From the NCBI RefSeq assembly GCF_947492965.1, contig NZ_CANLOZ010000008.1, positions 1 through 64,000 of the forward strand: a stretch of 64,000 bases of DNA. Direction: 5' to 3'. A program made the position numbers and the translations under genes. Below are positions 1 to 10,980 of the stretch, one piece after another. Position 1 is the first letter of the stretch. The number at the start of each line of letters is the position of its first letter. The stretch comes from an uncultured Aquimarina sp. GTDB lineage: Bacteria; Bacteroidota; Bacteroidia; Flavobacteriales; Flavobacteriaceae. The notes beneath the pieces are model-generated. The model saw nothing but the letters and a program-made list of their open reading frames with translations, searched no databases and was not told where the DNA came from.

Positions 1-3000
1 CCATTGTTGGTTACTGTAAAACTATATAAAATCTGATCCCCTACATTTACAATACCATCATTATTAGCATCATCATAGACTCCTGCTTTTAATAATTCTA
101 TGTTGGGAGTGTCAGGTATCTCTGTACAAAAATCAAAACCACCAATAGCAGAACCATGTACAGCTCCTGCATTACAAGTGGAACAGTTTTGCCATACGAT
201 TGTAATGCTTGCTATTCCATCTAAATCTTCAAAATTAACACCTATTTGATCATTCGTACCCGTGGTAGAAGGATCATCCGCATTAATAGTTCCATCACTT
301 TGATCAGAAACATAAGAAGGTGTTCCTGAATCAGTAAAAGTTGGGAAAATTGTATTCCCGAGTCCATCAATAGCGGTTACAGTAAACAAATCACCATTCC
401 CCGCATTACTCCTATTGATATGATATAAATCAAATCCTATGGAATATATATTGGCACTAAAAGTTATCGTTTGAGTGATATTTTCATTTGTCGCAAAACC
501 AGTAGTAAAATACTCTAGCACTTCATCGGCTAGGTTTCCAGAACCATTAGAATCTACGGAAGGGCTTTGAGTGGATCCAGTTGTAGGCCAAGTCCCTAGG
601 GTTCCAGTTTCTCCAGAAAAAGTATGCGTTATATTTATTCCTGAACCATCAACATCATTAAAAGTATTCGTTAAAGCTCCATCTGGTGTCCAATCAAACT
701 CATCAATTCCATTAGGAGCAAATCCATCCCATATTAAATTATATACGGTGTCTGTACAAGCTGGATTTTGGTGCAATGTAACTGGCGCTGGAGCTGTACA
801 AATATTAGCTCCTCCCGCAGTAACATTAGTATTCGTTCCCAAGGTATAATCAACACCTGTTTCCGTAACAAGTCCATTCGCATCAACATTTGCAGGGTCT
901 ACTGTACCAAATTGACCACCATCACCACCATCTGCATTCGCATCATTATAAGCCTCATTCGCATCGCTACAACCATCATCATCCGAATCTAAATCTAAAT
1001 GATTAGGAATATCATCTCCATCAGCATCTTCATATGTGCAATATGTAAAATTAGAAAATAGAAATGTAATAAGTCCATTATTTGCTACATCACCATCTTG
1101 TCTAAATTTATTTGTAGTAATCGAAAAAGATGTAACTAATCCTTCTATCGTTATATCCGAATAATTTAATGATGTATCACCAGAACCATTTGTGAAAGAA
1201 GTTATGGTTGGAGATAAAGTATTATTACTCGTTATGATATGAGACGCACCTCCAGAAGCGATAGTATAATCACTATTTGGAAAAGTGGTGGCCCCCATTA
1301 GAGACCCTAATGAAATACTCTGCACATTTGGTCCAGCTGCTGTAACTGTTACATTATCTCCTTGATCAATACCAGACCATCTAAACTTAACACCAGTTAC
1401 TGCTTCGCTAAACGTAAAAGTATATACCAAACTTTCTGATGCTCCATCATCTATTTCTTCTCCCTGAATTCTTAAAGTTGTAGTATCCTCAACTTCTAAT
1501 ATATTTAAAGAACCTCCATTTACCTGATTAATTGTAGTTGTAACATCTACATCTACTCCGTCGAAATCATAAATATCACTAATAGAACCTACTCCATTTT
1601 GATTACCTGTTGGAGCTGTACCTACATTAATATCGGATGCAGCACAATTAAGCCCTTCATCTGTATCTAGAATTCCATCATTATCATCATCATTATCACA
1701 GCTATTTCCTACATTATCAGAATCTGTATCCGTCTGATCTCCATTTGAAACTACCGGACAATTATCTGAAGGATCTCCAATACCATCCCCATCTGTATCT
1801 ATTACAAAACCATCAGGAGTTGATGCAGTATTTGTACCCGCAACAACTGTGATGCTTGTAGGGTCATCTCCTTCCGTTTGAACCGCATTTGTTGGTAAAT
1901 CTGTATCAGAATCTAAAACATCAATTGTAGCATTTCCTGGCGGCAACGTAGCCGTATAAGTACCATCAGGATTTGTTTGTATCGTTTGCGTATTTCCATT
2001 TACATCTGTAATTACTATGGTAACACTTCCTATACCTGATTCTCCACCACCTTGTACACCATTTCCATCCGCATCATTATATACCAATCCGCTAATTGTA
2101 CCTGGATTAGAACAAGTAATAGCACTACTACTGATACCAGTAACAGACTCTCCACTAGCTCCTTCTGTAGCTCCATTAGTTGGAAATTCAGTTACCGCAC
2201 CACTATTTGTAATACCATTAGAACCTCCATTTACATTAATAGTCGGTGTCCCGGCAGAAATAGCTACAAAACCAGCTCCACCACCACCACCGGGACCTTC
2301 ACTTTCATTATTGGTTATCAACTGATCTCCACCATTACCTCCATTTGCACTTAAAGTCAGAGAATTGGCGATAGAAGCAGCACGTAAAACAATACTACCT
2401 CCACCTCCACCTCCTCCAGGTGCATCGTTATGATTTGGTACTGTAGGTAAAGCATTAGCCCCATTTGTAATTATATTACCAGAACCTGCAATAGTATCAG
2501 CACCTAACAAAATAATACCACCCCCATTGGCAGCATCCTGACTAGCACTATTATTTCTATCTCCAGCTCCTCCTCCTCCTCCGAGGAATATTCTGTTTTG
2601 CTCATTTGCGATTAGTGGTCTTCCTCCTAATCCTCCAACAGCGTCTCTATGATCACCTCCCCAGGCACTGTTACCTGGACCTAAGGTTAAAGCATTTTGA
2701 TTACTAGATCCAAAAGAGTATCCACCTCTTCCTCCTCCAGAAGAAGTAGTAAGAGCATTACCATTTGCTATATAATCGGGATCTAAAGTCCAAGCCGCTG
2801 ATCCTGTACATCCAGTACACATAACACCTGCCCCATTAAACCAGACATTCCCATTATTTCCATTGGAACCTCCTCCACCTCCGGAGTTATGACCATTTCC
2901 ACCACCACCTCCATTGGCAGGTGCTCCTCTTCCATATCTTCCTCCTAAAGCATCATAGTCCGCTTGAAAACCAACAATACTTTCACCTTTTTCTGCAGAA

Positions 3001-3674
3001 TCTCCATTACTGGATGAAACATAATCCGCTTCTAAGTTAACACCAGTAGGTGATGTGCTGTTATCAACTACTCCACCTCTAAACCCAAGACCAGAGACAT
3101 CTATATCACCATTAATATTTATAGTAGTTGCTGTAATTACAACTACTCCTCCACGTCTACTACCCGCAAAATCTTCCCAAGGTAAAGCAGTAACGGATGC
3201 ACCAGCATCAATGGTTAGTACATTATATTGTGGAACTTTAATAACCTGTGTTCTCCCTGCTACAAAATAAGAATTCGCAATAGCACAAGTTAATGTGATC
3301 GTGTTGATCGCTGTGGAAGAAACGTAAGCAAACTCATAAAGACCTGAACTCCCATAGTCCGTTATATCACCATAACTAACTGTATTAGTGGTGTTAATAG
3401 TTGCTCCTTGTGCTTGATAGATTAAAACGAGATCACCACTAGCTAATCCTCCCAGATCTGCTGCTACATCATTTACGTCGATAGTGGTATCACCTGCAGA
3501 AATATCCGAGGTGACTGGACTATAAGTATTTAAAATTGTATTAGCAGTAGTTACTGTAAGATCACCATCTTTACCTTCTTGACTAAAGATATTGTTATAG
3601 GTGAATAAAAACATTAAGGCCATAAGGAAAACAAATCCTTTTTGGCCCAATAAGACTTGGGTAATTCTTTTCAT
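1..3674 (-). CDS. Large secreted Gly-rich / thrombospondin-type-3 repeat surface protein (5' part, cut by window edge)
   Basis: An open frame runs from an ATG at 3674 to the left edge, giving at least 1224 residues with no stop. It opens with a signal peptide (positively charged MKR, then a long hydrophobic stretch to about residue 30). Residues roughly 245-465 are extremely glycine-rich, with repeated runs of G and N. About 523-583 is an SdrD_B/carboxypeptidase-like Ig fold ([11 protein letters not shown]). About 625-673 and 895-915 are acidic DxDxDG calcium-binding thrombospondin type 3 repeats ([15 protein letters not shown]). The visible end begins a DUF11-type repeat ([14 protein letters not shown]). 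Such proteins in Flavobacteriia are usually exported by type IX secretion and anchored through a C-terminal sorting domain. That end lies outside the window, so the route is inferred. A role in adhesion or as a matrix protein is likely but not shown. Plus-strand ORFs over this stretch are shadows. Confidence 0.85.
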   Translation of the reverse strand, partial: MKRITQVLLGQKGFVFLMALMFLFTYNNIFSQEGKDGDLTVTTANTILNTYSPVTSDISAGDTTIDVNDVAADLGGLASGDLVLIYQAQGATINTTNTVSYGDITDYGSSGLYEFAYVSSTAINTITLTCAIANSYFVAGRTQVIKVPQYNVLTIDAGASVTALPWEDFAGSRRGGVVVITATTININGDIDVSGLGFRGGVVDNSTSPTGVNLEADYVSSSNGDSAEKGESIVGFQADYDALGGRYGRGAPANGGGGGNGHNSGGGGGSNGNNGNVWFNGAGVMCTGCTGSAAWTLDPDYIANGNALTTSSGGGRGGYSFGSSNQNALTLGPGNSAWGGDHRDAVGGLGGRPLIANEQNRIFLGGGGGAGDRNNSASQDAANGGGIILLGADTIAGSGNIITNGANALPTVPNHNDAPGGGGGGGSIVLRAASIANSLTLSANGGNGGDQLITNNESEGPGGGGGAGFVAISAGTPTINVNGGSNGITNSGAVTEFPTNGATEGASGESVTGISSSAITCSNPGTISGLVYNDADGNGVQGGGESGIGSVTIVITDVNGNTQTIQTNPDGTYTATLPPGNATIDVLDSDTDLPTNAVQTEGDDPTSITVVAGTNTASTPDGFVIDTDGDGIGDPSDNCPVVSNGDQTDTDSDNVGNSCDNDDDNDGILDTDEGLNCAASDINVGTAPTGNQNGVGSISDIYDFDGVDVDVTTTINQVNGGSLNILEVEDTTTLRIQGEEIDDGASESLVYTFTFSEAVTGVKFRWSGIDQGDNVTVTAAGPNVQSISLGSLMGATTFPNSDYTIASGGASHIITSNNTLSPTITSFTNGSGDTSLNYSDITIEGLVTSFSITTNKFRQDGDVANNGLITFLFSNFTYCTYEDADGDDIPNHLDLDSDDDGCSDANEAYNDANADGGDGGQFGTVDPANVDANGLVTETGVDYTLGTNTNVTAGGANICTAPAPVTLHQNPACTDTVYNLIWDGFAPNGIDEFDWTPDGALTNTFNDVDGSGINITHTFSGETGTLGTWPTTGSTQSPSVDSNGSGNLADEVLEYFTTGFATNENITQTITFSANIYSIGFDLYHINRSNAGNGDLFTVTAIDGLGNTIFPTFTDSGTPSYVSDQSDGTINADDPSTTGTNDQIGVNFEDLDGIASITIVWQNCSTCNAGAVHGSAIGGFDFCTEIPDTPNIELLKAGVYDDANNDGIVNVGDQILYSFTVTNN

Positions 3675-3990
3675 ATGACGATGGTTTACAAAAACTTGAA
3701 AAAACAACTGGGTATCGCTTTTACAAGTATCTTATAATACTTTTTATTTCATAAATTTTAATCAAAATTACGGTTTTAACGTAATTAAGACCTTGTACAA
3801 ATATGGCGATACATTTATGATTTTAGCATCTATTTTCCCTTGTTTTTTTCACTTTTTCGATGAAATACACAATTTTTAGCCGTAAAACACATGAAAAAAA
3901 CAATAATTCTATTTTCATATCTTGAAAGTCACTTTTTTATTCTTTGTTCATATATATAGTATATTTGCAAACTTTAGCAATAGAACGACA
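3675..3990. other. Intergenic region between divergent surface protein and prfC
   Basis: A 316-base AT-rich gap between divergently transcribed genes. It must hold both promoters. The only well-matched element I see is a -7 box for prfC near its right end. I see no RNA gene and no convincing hairpin. Confidence 0.6.
3960..3967 (+). promoter_or_regulatory. Bacteroidota -7 promoter box for prfC
   Basis: TATATTTG matches the Bacteroidota sigma-ABfr -7 consensus TAnnTTTG exactly and lies 23 bases before the prfC ATG. A TTTG at 3943-3946 is too close to be a standard -33 element, so only the -7 half is well supported. Confidence 0.45.
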
Positions 3991-5577
3991 ATGAAATTCT
4001 CAGAAGAAATCAACAGAAGAAGAACCTTTGGTATCATTTCTCACCCAGACGCGGGAAAAACCACATTAACTGAAAAATTACTTTTATTTGGTGGAGCCAT
4101 CCAAGAAGCTGGTGCGGTAAAATCTAATAAAATTAAAAAAGGAGCCACTAGTGATTTTATGGAAATTGAGCGTCAAAGAGGAATTTCTGTAGCAACTTCT
4201 GTTTTAGCTTTTGAATATCAAGGCGTAAAAATCAATATTTTAGATACACCAGGTCATAAAGATTTTGCTGAAGATACATTTAGAACTCTAACAGCTGTAG
4301 ATAGTGTTATTGTGGTAATCGATGTAGCAAAAGGGGTAGAGGAACAAACTGAAAAGCTTGTTTCCGTTTGCCGAATGAGAAATATCCCTATGATCGTATT
4401 TATCAACAAATTAGATCGTGAAGGGAAAGACGCTTTTGAACTTCTAGATGAAGTGGAGCAAAAATTAGGATTAAAGGTTACTCCTCTAAGCTTCCCTATC
4501 GGTATGGGATATGATTTTAAAGGAATATACAATATCTGGGAAAAAAACATCAATTTATTTAGTGGAGATAGTAGAAAAAACATTGAAGAAACTACTGAGA
4601 TATCTGATCTAAATTCAGCTGAATTAAACACGTTAATTGGAGAAGATGCTGCGGAAACCTTGAGAGAAGAAATCGAATTAGTGGATGGTATCTACTCTAA
4701 TTTTGAACAAGATTTGTATCAAAAAGGAGAGTTGCAACCAGTCTTTTTTGGATCTGCATTAAACAACTTTGGTGTTCGTGAATTATTAGATTGTTTTATA
4801 TCCATTGCTCCAACTCCGAGACCTAAGGAGAGTGATATTAGAATAGTACAGCCTGACGAAAAAGACTTTACTGGTTTTGTATTCAAGATTCATGCAAATA
4901 TGGATCCAAAACATCGAGATCGTTTAGCATTTATAAAAATTGTATCTGGAACTTTCGAAAGAAATGTCCCTTATTTACATACCAGACACAATAAAAAATT
5001 AAAATTTTCTAGTCCTAATGCATTCTTCGCAGAAAAAAAGGAAATCGTAGATGTATCTTATCCAGGAGATATTGTGGGGCTACATGATACGGGTAATTTT
5101 AAAATTGGAGATACATTAACCACTGGTGAAAAACTAAACTATAAAGGTATTCCTAGTTTTTCTCCTGAGCATTTTAGATACATCAACAACGCTGACCCTA
5201 TGAAATCCAAGCAGTTAGCAAAAGGTATTGATCAATTAATGGATGAAGGCGTAGCTCAATTATTCACATTAGAATTAAATGGCAGAAAAGTTATTGGAAC
5301 TGTTGGAGCTTTACAATACGAAGTAATTCAATATAGATTAGAACATGAATATGGTGCTAAATGTACTTACGAAAATCTAAATGTTCATAAAGCATGTTGG
5401 GTAGATGCCGAAGATGAAAATAATGACGAATTCAAAGATTTCAAAAGAGTTAAAGGCAAGTTTTTAGCAAAGGACAAACAAGGTCAACTCGTATTTCTTG
5501 CTGATTCTTCATTTAGTTTACAAATGACGCAACAAAAGTATCCTTCTATTACATTTCATTTTACTTCTGAGTTTTAA
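3991..5577 (+). CDS. prfC: Peptide chain release factor 3 (RF3)
   Basis: This 528-residue translational GTPase matches the usual RF3 length of about 529. RF3 recycles RF1/RF2 from the ribosome after peptide release. The G1 loop SHPDAGKTT is near residue 20, followed by the switch II motif DTPGHKDF and the G4 motif NKLDREG. The C-terminal half has the RF3-specific domains. I chose the ATG at 3991 because the family begins MKFSEEINRRRTFGIISHPDAG. The frame is open 23 codons further upstream, but that stretch is hydrophobic, unlike the family, and overlaps the promoter box. It is a single-gene unit, divergent from the surface-protein gene and convergent with the downstream minus-strand genes. 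Confidence 0.96.
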   Translation: MKFSEEINRRRTFGIISHPDAGKTTLTEKLLLFGGAIQEAGAVKSNKIKKGATSDFMEIERQRGISVATSVLAFEYQGVKINILDTPGHKDFAEDTFRTLTAVDSVIVVIDVAKGVEEQTEKLVSVCRMRNIPMIVFINKLDREGKDAFELLDEVEQKLGLKVTPLSFPIGMGYDFKGIYNIWEKNINLFSGDSRKNIEETTEISDLNSAELNTLIGEDAAETLREEIELVDGIYSNFEQDLYQKGELQPVFFGSALNNFGVRELLDCFISIAPTPRPKESDIRIVQPDEKDFTGFVFKIHANMDPKHRDRLAFIKIVSGTFERNVPYLHTRHNKKLKFSSPNAFFAEKKEIVDVSYPGDIVGLHDTGNFKIGDTLTTGEKLNYKGIPSFSPEHFRYINNADPMKSKQLAKGIDQLMDEGVAQLFTLELNGRKVIGTVGALQYEVIQYRLEHEYGAKCTYENLNVHKACWVDAEDENNDEFKDFKRVKGKFLAKDKQGQLVFLADSSFSLQMTQQKYPSITFHFTSEF

Positions 5578-5735
5578 ATCGATTTTAAGTGGTTTTCCAG
5601 AGTTTTCTCTAAGAAACCTTAAGATTACCATTCTTAAAAAATTAAAACTCATTAAAGAGGGTTTATAGAATGCGATTTACTATGAATGATAATTAAAATC
5701 TATAGTTTATAAAAAATCAATAATAAAATCAAATA

Positions 5736-6056
5736 TCAATCTTTCGAATTATCGAAGGCACGTTTTCCGATTAGAATCTCAAAAAACAATTTAAAATCTG
5801 ATAATAGGCTCCACAATGGATACTTAAATGTTGCCGGTTTATTTTTTTCGAAGAAGGCATGACCTATCCAAGCAAAACCATATCCTACCACTGGAACTAA
5901 AAACCATTTCCAACCCCAACCATAATAAATAGCTATACCAATTATTATAAAAACTAAAAAAGTGCCAATAAAATGGAGCGTTCTACTTGTTCTATTTTGA
6001 TGTTCACTAAGATAGAATTTATAAAATTCAGAATAAGTTTTAATTCGATCAGACAT
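5736..6056 (-). CDS. DUF962 / Mpo1-like small membrane protein
   Basis: This 106-residue protein has two hydrophobic hairpin segments (about 30-45 and 50-68). It carries the family pattern of Mpo1/YGL010w (DUF962): a histidine in HFIGTF, GYGFAWIGHAFFEKNKP and PATFKYPLWSLLSDF. The yeast Mpo1 relative is an iron-dependent dioxygenase acting in 2-hydroxy fatty acid oxidation. The conserved histidines (SEHQN, LHFIG, WIGHAF) are present, so a similar lipid-oxidation role is possible, but for bacterial members this is inference. It lies downstream of the DUF3467 gene on the same strand, separated by a terminator-like hairpin, so it probably has its own promoter. Confidence 0.82.
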   Translation of the reverse strand: MSDRIKTYSEFYKFYLSEHQNRTSRTLHFIGTFLVFIIIGIAIYYGWGWKWFLVPVVGYGFAWIGHAFFEKNKPATFKYPLWSLLSDFKLFFEILIGKRAFDNSKD

Positions 6057-6134
6057 ATCTCACTAATTAGCCATAAAGCGTGTTTAAGATACTAAAAAAA
6101 TATATCCATATCAAGGTTGTATTTATAATAAATA

Positions 6135-6160
6135 ACCCACTAATTATAAAACTAGTGGGT
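6135..6160 (-). terminator. Hairpin after the DUF3467 gene
   Basis: ACCCACTA at 6135-6142 pairs perfectly with TAGTGGGT at 6153-6160 across a 10-base loop. Read on the minus strand it is followed by an AT-rich stretch (TTATTTATTATAAAT) and lies about 30 bases after the DUF3467 stop. It fits a rho-independent terminator with an imperfect U tail. Confidence 0.6.
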
Positions 6161-6191
6161 CTAAAATCTTTTGTTATAAACACATATTTTT

Positions 6192-6506
6192 TTATGCTTG
6201 TCCCGTAGGTCCAAAATTCAAAGGAATTGGCGGTTGCTCGTAGTCCTTTATTTCTCCATGCGCTGCTTCAAATCGAGCTACATTATCACCTAATGCTTTT
6301 AATAAACGTTTTGCATGTTGTGGAGTTAATATAATTCTGCTCTTCACTTTGCTCTTAGGTCTACCAGGCATAATATTTACAAAATCAACTACAAATTCTG
6401 ACACCGAATGGTTTATAATTGCCAAGTTGCTATATATTCCATCAGCTACTGCATCATCTAACTCTATATTTAATTGATTTTGTTTTTGGTTTTTTTGATC
6501 TGCCAT
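6192..6506 (-). CDS. DUF3467 domain protein
   Basis: This 104-residue soluble protein belongs to DUF3467, a small family widespread in Bacteroidota and typically found beside rpoC, as here. Its features are an acidic Gln-rich N-terminus, the core ADGIYSNLAIINHSVSEFVVDFVNIMPG, and SRIILTPQHAKRLLKALGDNV. The molecular function is not established as far as I know. It starts 68 bases after the rpoC stop with a strong terminator in between. It may be expressed by read-through of the rpoBC operon or from its own promoter. Its conserved position suggests a link to transcription or translation, but that is only contextual. Confidence 0.88.
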   Translation of the reverse strand: MADQKNQKQNQLNIELDDAVADGIYSNLAIINHSVSEFVVDFVNIMPGRPKSKVKSRIILTPQHAKRLLKALGDNVARFEAAHGEIKDYEQPPIPLNFGPTGQA

Positions 6507-6541
6507 TTTCTATTTCTTTATAAAATAATGGATATAAAAAA

Positions 6542-6567
6542 GAAAGCCTGCCAATTGGCAGGCTTTC
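6542..6567 (-). terminator. Intrinsic terminator of the rpoBC operon
   Basis: A perfect 11-bp stem (GAAAGCCTGCC / GGCAGGCTTTC) with an AATT loop lies 7 bases beyond the rpoC stop. On the minus strand it continues into a T-rich run (TTTCTTTTTTATATCC). It is one of the clearest terminators in the window and should end the long ribosomal protein-RNA polymerase transcript. Confidence 0.88.
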
Positions 6568-6573
6568 CATATT

Positions 6574-9500
6574 TTAATTATAATTTACTTCTTGTCGTTG
6601 TTCCATTCGATCTTCGAATTCTTCTTTGGAACCTACGATAATACTTTCGTAGTCTCTCATACCTGTTCCGGCAGGTATTCTATGTCCTACGATTACGTTC
6701 TCTTTTAATCCTTCTAGATCATCAACTTTACCACTTACAGCAGCTTCGTTAAGAACCTTTGTCGTTTCCTGGAAGGATGCTGCAGAAATAAATGATTTAG
6801 TCTGAAGTGACGCTCTTGTAATACCTTGAAGTATTGGAGTTGCAGTTGCAGGAGTAACATCTCTAGCTTCTACTAAGTTCTTATCTTCTCTACGTAAGAT
6901 AGAATTTTCATCTCTTAAATCTCTCGGTGAAACAATCTGTCCAGCCTTCAACTTTTGGCTATCTCCAGCATCTTCAATTACTTTCATTCCGAATATAGCA
7001 TCATTCTCCTGAATAAAGTCAGATTTATGAACTAATTGGTTTTCTAAGAAAATAGTATCTCCTGGATCTTGGATTCTTACTTTACGCATCATCTGACGTA
7101 CTACCACCTCAAAGTGCTTATCATTAATCTTCACACCCTGTAGTCGATATACTTCCTGTACTTCATTCACCAAATATTGCTGTACTGCAGAAGGTCCTTT
7201 GATTTTCAAAATATCCTCTGGAGTCACAGAACCATCCGATAATGGCATTCCTGCACGTACAAAATCGTTCTCTTGAACAAGAATTTGATTCGATAACTTA
7301 ACAAGATATTTCTTAATCTCTCCAATTCTTGATTCTACAATAATTTCACGGTTACCACGCTTGATTTTACCAAATGAAACTACACCGTCAATCTCACTAA
7401 CAACAGCTGGATTAGAAGGGTTACGTGCTTCGAATAATTCTGTTACACGTGGAAGACCTCCTGTAATATCCCCTGCTTTTGCAGACTTACGTGGTATTTT
7501 TACTAAGATCTTACCAACCTTAATTTTATCATTATCATCTACCATAAGGTGTGCACCTACTGGAAGGTTATAAGAACGAAGTACTTCATCGCCACTTCCC
7601 ATTATAAGAAGGGTAGGAATCTTTTTCTTATCTCGAGATTCTGAGATTACCTTTTCTTGGAATCCAGTTTGCTCATCGATTTCTACTTGATAAGTAACAC
7701 CTTGTTCTACATTTTCATATTTCACTTTACCGGCAAACTCTGAAATAATTACACCATTATATGGATCCCATTGACAGATACTTTGATCTTTTTCAACCAT
7801 ATCACCGCTATTAATAAACAACTGTGATCCATATGGTATTAAATTAGTACTAAGTACTATCTTAGTTTTAGGATCTACAACCTTAACTTCAGAAGTACGA
7901 GAAATTACTACATCAATCTCATTACCTTCAGAATCTTCACCTTTTACAGTCTTTAATTCTTCTATCTCTGCTTTACCAGCAAATTTGGTTTTTAATTGAT
8001 TTTCTTCAGAAATGTTACTTGCAATACCTCCAACGTGGAATGTACGTAGTGTAAGCTGAGTACCAGGTTCTCCAATCGATTGTGCAGCAACAACACCTAC
8101 CGCTTCACCTCTTTGAACCGTTTTTCCTGTAGCTAAGTTACGTCCATAACATTTTACACAGATTCCTTTCTTAGCCTCACAAGTAAGAGCTGAACGAACT
8201 TCTACAGATTCTACTGGAGAATCTTCGATGATTTTTGCCGTAGCATCATCAATTTCCACTCCTGCTTCTACAAGTACTTCTTGAGTCAATGGATTAATTA
8301 CATCCACTAATGAAGTTCTACCTGTAATTCTAGCAGCTAAACCTTCTATAATTTCTTCGTTCTTCTTTAAAGCTGTAACCTCTACTCCTCTTAACGTTCC
8401 ACAATCTTCGATATTAACAATAACATCTTGTGCAACATCCACTAAACGACGTGTTAAATATCCAGCATCTGCAGTTTTTAATGCCGTATCCGCTAATCCT
8501 TTACGAGCACCGTGTGTAGAGATAAAGTATTCAAGAATTGAAAGACCTTCTTTAAAGTTAGAAAGAATTGGGTTTTCAATAATTTCACCACCTGCAGAAT
8601 TAGATTTTTTAGGTTTCGCCATTAATCCACGCATACCGGTAAGCTGTCTAATCTGCTCTTTAGATCCCCTTGCTCCAGAATCAAGCATCATATACACTGA
8701 GTTGAATCCTTGCTGATCTTCTCTAATACGTTTCATCGACAATTCTGTCAATTCCGCATTGGTAGAGGTCCAAATATCAATAACCTGATTATAACGCTCA
8801 TTATTTGTAATAAGACCCATGTTATAATTAGCCACAATATTATCTACCTGACCATTAGCATCAGCGATCATTTTATGTTTTTCTTCAGGAATAATAATAT
8901 CTCCTAAACTAAACGACAAACCTCCTCTAAATGCGAACTCATATCCTAACGTCTTAATCTCATCTAAGAAGATTGCAGTTTCAGGAACACTAGTTACCTT
9001 TAAAATACCTCCAATAATATCTCTCAATGATTTTTTAGTTAAAACTTCATTGATATATCCCGCTTTTTCCGGTACTTTTTCGTTAAATAAAACTCTACCC
9101 GTAGTAGTTTCTATAATCTTAGTTACCAGTTCACCATTCTCATCGATATCTTTAGTTCTAACTTTAATGTTAGCATTGATATCAAGTCTCTTCTCGTTAT
9201 AAGCTATAATTACTTCTTCTGGAGAATAGAATGTTAGGTCTTCTCCTTTGATTACTAACTCTGGAGTCGATCTACGTGATTTTGTCATATAATATAACCC
9301 AAGTACCATATCCTGAGAAGGTACGGTAACTGGAGAACCATTTGCAGGGTTCAAAATATTATGAGAAGCAAGCATTAATAACTGAGCTTCTAATATAGCT
9401 TCAGGTCCTAAAGGTAAGTGTACCGCCATCTGGTCACCATCAAAATCTGCATTAAATGCCGTACATACCAATGGGTGTAACTGAATCGCTTTACCTTCAA

Positions 9501-10875
9501 TAAGTTTTGGCTGGAAAGCCTGAATACCTAATCTGTGAAGCGTTGGAGCACGGTTTAGTAATACTGGATGTCCTTTAAGAACATTTTCCAAGATATCCCA
9601 AACAACAGGCTCTTTTCTATCTATAATTTTCTTTGCTGACTTAACTGTCTTTACAATACCACGCTCGATTAATTTTCTAATCACAAATGGCTTGTACAAT
9701 TCTGCCGCCATATTCTTAGGTAAACCACACTCAAATAATTTCAATTCTGGCCCTACAACAATTACAGAACGTGCTGAATAATCTACACGCTTACCTAATA
9801 AGTTTTGACGGAAACGACCTTGCTTACCTTTTAAAGAATCTGATAAAGATTTTAATGGTCTGTTAGAATCTGTTTTTACAGCAGATGCTTTACGTGTATT
9901 ATCAAATAAAGAATCTACAGACTCCTGTAACATACGCTTCTCATTACGTAAGATTACTTCTGGAGCTTTAATTTCCATAAGACGCTTTAAACGATTATTA
10001 CGTATGATTACACGACGATATAAATCATTTAAATCAGAAGTAGCAAAACGACCTCCATCTAAAGGCACTAATGGACGTAATTCTGGCGGAATTACAGGAA
10101 CCACTTTTAGAATCATCCACTCAGGACGATTTTCTCTATTTTTATTTGCATCACGTAACGACTCTACAACTTGTAAACGCTTTAAAGCTTCTGTCTTACG
10201 CTGCTTAGAAGTTTCGTTATTCGCTTTATGTCTTAACTCATAAGATAATTCATCAAGATCGATTCTCTTTAAGATTTCGATAAGGCATTCAGCCCCCATC
10301 TTAGCGATAAATTTATTTGGATCAGTATCATCTAAATATAGATTTTCCTGCGGAAGACTATCTAATATATTTAAATATTCCTCTTCTGTAAGGAAATCCA
10401 TTTTCTGAACTGGTTCACCTTCTTCATTTTTAGCAATACCAGGTTGAATTACTACATATCTTTCGTAGTAGATGATCATATCAAGCTTCTTAGAAGGAAG
10501 CCCTAATAAATATCCTATTTTGTTAGGTAAAGAACGGAAATACCAAATGTGTGCTACAGGAACCACTAAGTTGATATGTCCTACACGATCTCTACGAACT
10601 TTCTTTTCCGTTACCTCTACACCACATCGATCACATACGATTCCTTTATAACGGATTCTCTTATATTTACCACAAGCACATTCAAAGTCCTTAACAGGAC
10701 CAAAAATACGCTCACAGAACAAACCATCACGCTCAGGTTTGTGAGTACGATAATTAATAGTTTCAGGTTTTAAAACCTCTCCTTGAGATGCAGCTAAAAC
10801 TGACTCTGGAGATGCCAAACCAATAGAGATTTTATTAAATCTCTTTACTGTATTCTTATCATTATTTCTTGCCAT
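6574..10875 (-). CDS. rpoC: DNA-directed RNA polymerase subunit beta'
   Basis: This 1433-residue protein is the typical length for Bacteroidota RpoC. It forms the catalytic clamp half of RNA polymerase. The N-terminal zinc-binding domain has CACG...CDRCG (about residues 66-84). The active-site magnesium loop NADFDGDQM is present, as are the bridge helix/trigger loop region ([22 protein letters not shown]) and a second zinc site ([16 protein letters not shown]). The domain order matches the family with no frameshift or intein. It follows rpoB by 105 bases on the same strand and ends at a strong terminator. Several plus-strand ORFs in this span are shadows. Confidence 0.99.
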   Translation of the reverse strand: MARNNDKNTVKRFNKISIGLASPESVLAASQGEVLKPETINYRTHKPERDGLFCERIFGPVKDFECACGKYKRIRYKGIVCDRCGVEVTEKKVRRDRVGHINLVVPVAHIWYFRSLPNKIGYLLGLPSKKLDMIIYYERYVVIQPGIAKNEEGEPVQKMDFLTEEEYLNILDSLPQENLYLDDTDPNKFIAKMGAECLIEILKRIDLDELSYELRHKANNETSKQRKTEALKRLQVVESLRDANKNRENRPEWMILKVVPVIPPELRPLVPLDGGRFATSDLNDLYRRVIIRNNRLKRLMEIKAPEVILRNEKRMLQESVDSLFDNTRKASAVKTDSNRPLKSLSDSLKGKQGRFRQNLLGKRVDYSARSVIVVGPELKLFECGLPKNMAAELYKPFVIRKLIERGIVKTVKSAKKIIDRKEPVVWDILENVLKGHPVLLNRAPTLHRLGIQAFQPKLIEGKAIQLHPLVCTAFNADFDGDQMAVHLPLGPEAILEAQLLMLASHNILNPANGSPVTVPSQDMVLGLYYMTKSRRSTPELVIKGEDLTFYSPEEVIIAYNEKRLDINANIKVRTKDIDENGELVTKIIETTTGRVLFNEKVPEKAGYINEVLTKKSLRDIIGGILKVTSVPETAIFLDEIKTLGYEFAFRGGLSFSLGDIIIPEEKHKMIADANGQVDNIVANYNMGLITNNERYNQVIDIWTSTNAELTELSMKRIREDQQGFNSVYMMLDSGARGSKEQIRQLTGMRGLMAKPKKSNSAGGEIIENPILSNFKEGLSILEYFISTHGARKGLADTALKTADAGYLTRRLVDVAQDVIVNIEDCGTLRGVEVTALKKNEEIIEGLAARITGRTSLVDVINPLTQEVLVEAGVEIDDATAKIIEDSPVESVEVRSALTCEAKKGICVKCYGRNLATGKTVQRGEAVGVVAAQSIGEPGTQLTLRTFHVGGIASNISEENQLKTKFAGKAEIEELKTVKGEDSEGNEIDVVISRTSEVKVVDPKTKIVLSTNLIPYGSQLFINSGDMVEKDQSICQWDPYNGVIISEFAGKVKYENVEQGVTYQVEIDEQTGFQEKVISESRDKKKIPTLLIMGSGDEVLRSYNLPVGAHLMVDDNDKIKVGKILVKIPRKSAKAGDITGGLPRVTELFEARNPSNPAVVSEIDGVVSFGKIKRGNREIIVESRIGEIKKYLVKLSNQILVQENDFVRAGMPLSDGSVTPEDILKIKGPSAVQQYLVNEVQEVYRLQGVKINDKHFEVVVRQMMRKVRIQDPGDTIFLENQLVHKSDFIQENDAIFGMKVIEDAGDSQKLKAGQIVSPRDLRDENSILRREDKNLVEARDVTPATATPILQGITRASLQTKSFISAASFQETTKVLNEAAVSGKVDDLEGLKENVIVGHRIPAGTGMRDYESIIVGSKEEFEDRMEQRQEVNYN

Positions 10876-10980
10876 AATATATGGTTACTTAAGAATTATT
10901 GTAATTTAAATTTGAATAATAACTCGTTAGAAAAACCTCTCCCCAGATATAAAATCCAGGGAAAAAAGTTTTACTTATTA

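Noticed and set aside
571..3270. Plus-strand ORFs rich in Pro/Ser/Thr or Ile/Ser/Thr
   Set aside because: They are shadows of the low-complexity Gly/Asn/Asp-rich codons of the minus-strand surface protein.
3922..3990. Extended N-terminus for prfC
   Set aside because: The 23 extra codons encode a hydrophobic stretch unlike any RF3 and overlap the -7 promoter box.
5578..5640. Terminator after prfC
   Set aside because: GGTTT and AAACC can pair, but only five bases over a large loop, with no U run. I do not call it.
10876..10980. Hairpin in the rpoB-rpoC gap
   Set aside because: The possible pairing (CCCC with GGGA across a long AT loop) is too short and imperfect to support a terminator or attenuator.
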